Shown in pieces: positions 63,480-64,000 of a DNA stretch of 64,000 bases (the stretch's first letter is position 1; the number at the start of each line of letters is the position of its first letter). The notes below the pieces were generated by a model. It saw only the letters and a program-made list of their open reading frames with translations, searched no databases and had not been told where the DNA came from. Position numbers and translations under genes: made by a program. The DNA is from Amycolatopsis mediterranei (GTDB taxonomy: Bacteria > Actinomycetota > Actinomycetes > Mycobacteriales > Pseudonocardiaceae): assembly GCF_026017845.1 (NCBI RefSeq), contig NZ_CP100416.1, positions 216,722-280,721 of the forward strand, in the 5' to 3' direction.

Positions 63480-64000
63480 CTACCAGCGATCGTGCACCAG
63501 CGGCCGGATGAGCTCGTCGTAGGTTTCGCGGACGGCGGCGGTCGCCTCGGCGGAGAGCGGCGGCAGCGCGGCCGCGGCGGTGTTCGCCTCCGCCTGCCCG
63601 GCGTTGCGGGCGCCCGGGATCACCGTGCTGACGCCCGGCTGGTCGATGATCCAGCGCAGCGCGAACTGGGCGAGCGTCCGGCCGGACGGCACCAGCCCGC
63701 GCAGCCGTTCGACGGCTTCCAGCCCGACCTCGTACGGCACGCCGGAGAACGTCTCGCCGACGTCGAACGCGTCGCCGTGGCGGTTGTAGTTGCGATGGTC
63801 GTTCTCGGCGAACGTCGTGCTCGCGGTGTAGCGCCCGGACAGCAGGCCGGAGGCCAGCGGCACCCGCGCGATGATCCCGGCGCCCGCTTCCGCCGCCGCG
63901 GGCAGCACGCGCTCGAGCGGCTTCAACCGCAGGCAGTTGAGGATGATCTGCACCGAGGCGACGTTCGGGCGCGCCAACGCCGTCAGCGCCTCTTCGCAGG
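63480..64000 (-). CDS. Aldo/keto reductase, C-terminal part (5' end outside window)
   Basis: The frame is open to the window edge, so only the C-terminal 172 residues are visible. Seen: VQIILNCLRLKPLERVLPAAAEAGAGIIARVPLASGLLSGRY, then TLAQFALRWIIDQPGVSTVIPGARNAGQAEANTAAA, the NADPH-binding end of AKR proteins (STVIPGAR). The catalytic Tyr-Lys-His-Asp lie outside. It seems to head an operon with the nitroreductase. Confidence 0.9.
   Translation of the reverse strand, partial: CEEALTALARPNVASVQIILNCLRLKPLERVLPAAAEAGAGIIARVPLASGLLSGRYTASTTFAENDHRNYNRHGDAFDVGETFSGVPYEVGLEAVERLRGLVPSGRTLAQFALRWIIDQPGVSTVIPGARNAGQAEANTAAAALPPLSAEATAAVRETYDELIRPLVHDRW

Overview
The window is a high-GC actinomycete chromosome segment. 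It most resembles a Pseudonocardiales genome such as Amycolatopsis. The reasons are a complete-looking arabinogalactan toolkit (galactan, decaprenylphosphoryl-arabinose and lipid-linked galactan export genes), an SsgA-like sporulation protein, a proteasome activator, LuxR-type LAL and DasR-type control signals, and many secreted hydrolases. No mycolic-acid genes are visible, although in mycobacteria they sit inside the equivalent cell-wall region. The taxonomic call is inference from gene content.

Positions 1-17.8 kb form a cell-wall block with gene content like M. tuberculosis Rv3777-Rv3809c, but rearranged. It holds glf (partial), a PAP2 phosphatase, ubiA, an AftB-like GT-C enzyme, dprE2/dprE1 on the minus strand, GtrA and glfT2. 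After a small ESX/type VII accessory group (EspG-like, a helical protein, a DUF3558 lipoprotein, a PPE-like substrate) come glfT1-wzt-wzm on the minus strand, bpa, and a degenerate PLP-fold protein. Together they make decaprenyl-phosphate-arabinose, build galactan and flip lipid-linked galactan.

Positions 17.8-30.4 kb are mixed housekeeping: quinone oxidoreductase, secreted M28 aminopeptidase, YpfJ-type metallopeptidase, MarR regulator, tRNA-Ser(UGA), patatin, VOC protein, DUF2277, Ldh-family protein, S4 protein, trypsin-like protease, SDR, and a CitAB/DcuSR-type two-component system. That system diverges from a NMT1/SsuABC-type importer (30.5-33.3 kb). Positions 33.5-39.5 kb hold a G1 glutamic peptidase, a DUF1345-like membrane protein, a LAL regulator and an alpha-lytic-type protease.

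Positions 39.5-51.8 kb carry an SsgA-like protein, an Lrp regulator, a FabH-like KAS III, a HAMP-adenylate cyclase, a frameshifted methyltransferase remnant, a GntR/FCD regulator, GNAT, a TSUP transporter, HisC/Pat, a DLH-like protein, acetoacetyl-CoA synthetase and an MprF-like membrane enzyme. tRNA-Ser(GCU) and tRNA-Arg(ACG) follow. Just beyond is an orphan protein with an 'AGNQAV' motif and a caspase/CHAT-like His-Gly...Cys pair, the best candidate for an undescribed system. Positions 53.6-56.7 kb hold two translationally coupled chitinases with nearly identical CBM2 domains behind two DasR-type (dre) boxes. The end of the window holds dgdA/dgdR, a Sel1-repeat protein, a DUF1524 nuclease-like protein, a hydrolase, a 3D-domain secreted protein (also behind dre boxes), a nitroreductase and a partial aldo/keto reductase.

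Two genome-scale patterns stand out. At least thirteen genes have a TAnnnT -10 box 5-7 bases before the start codon, which predicts leaderless mRNAs. A GC-rich palindromic repeat family (four places) has one copy inside the gtrA-like reading frame.
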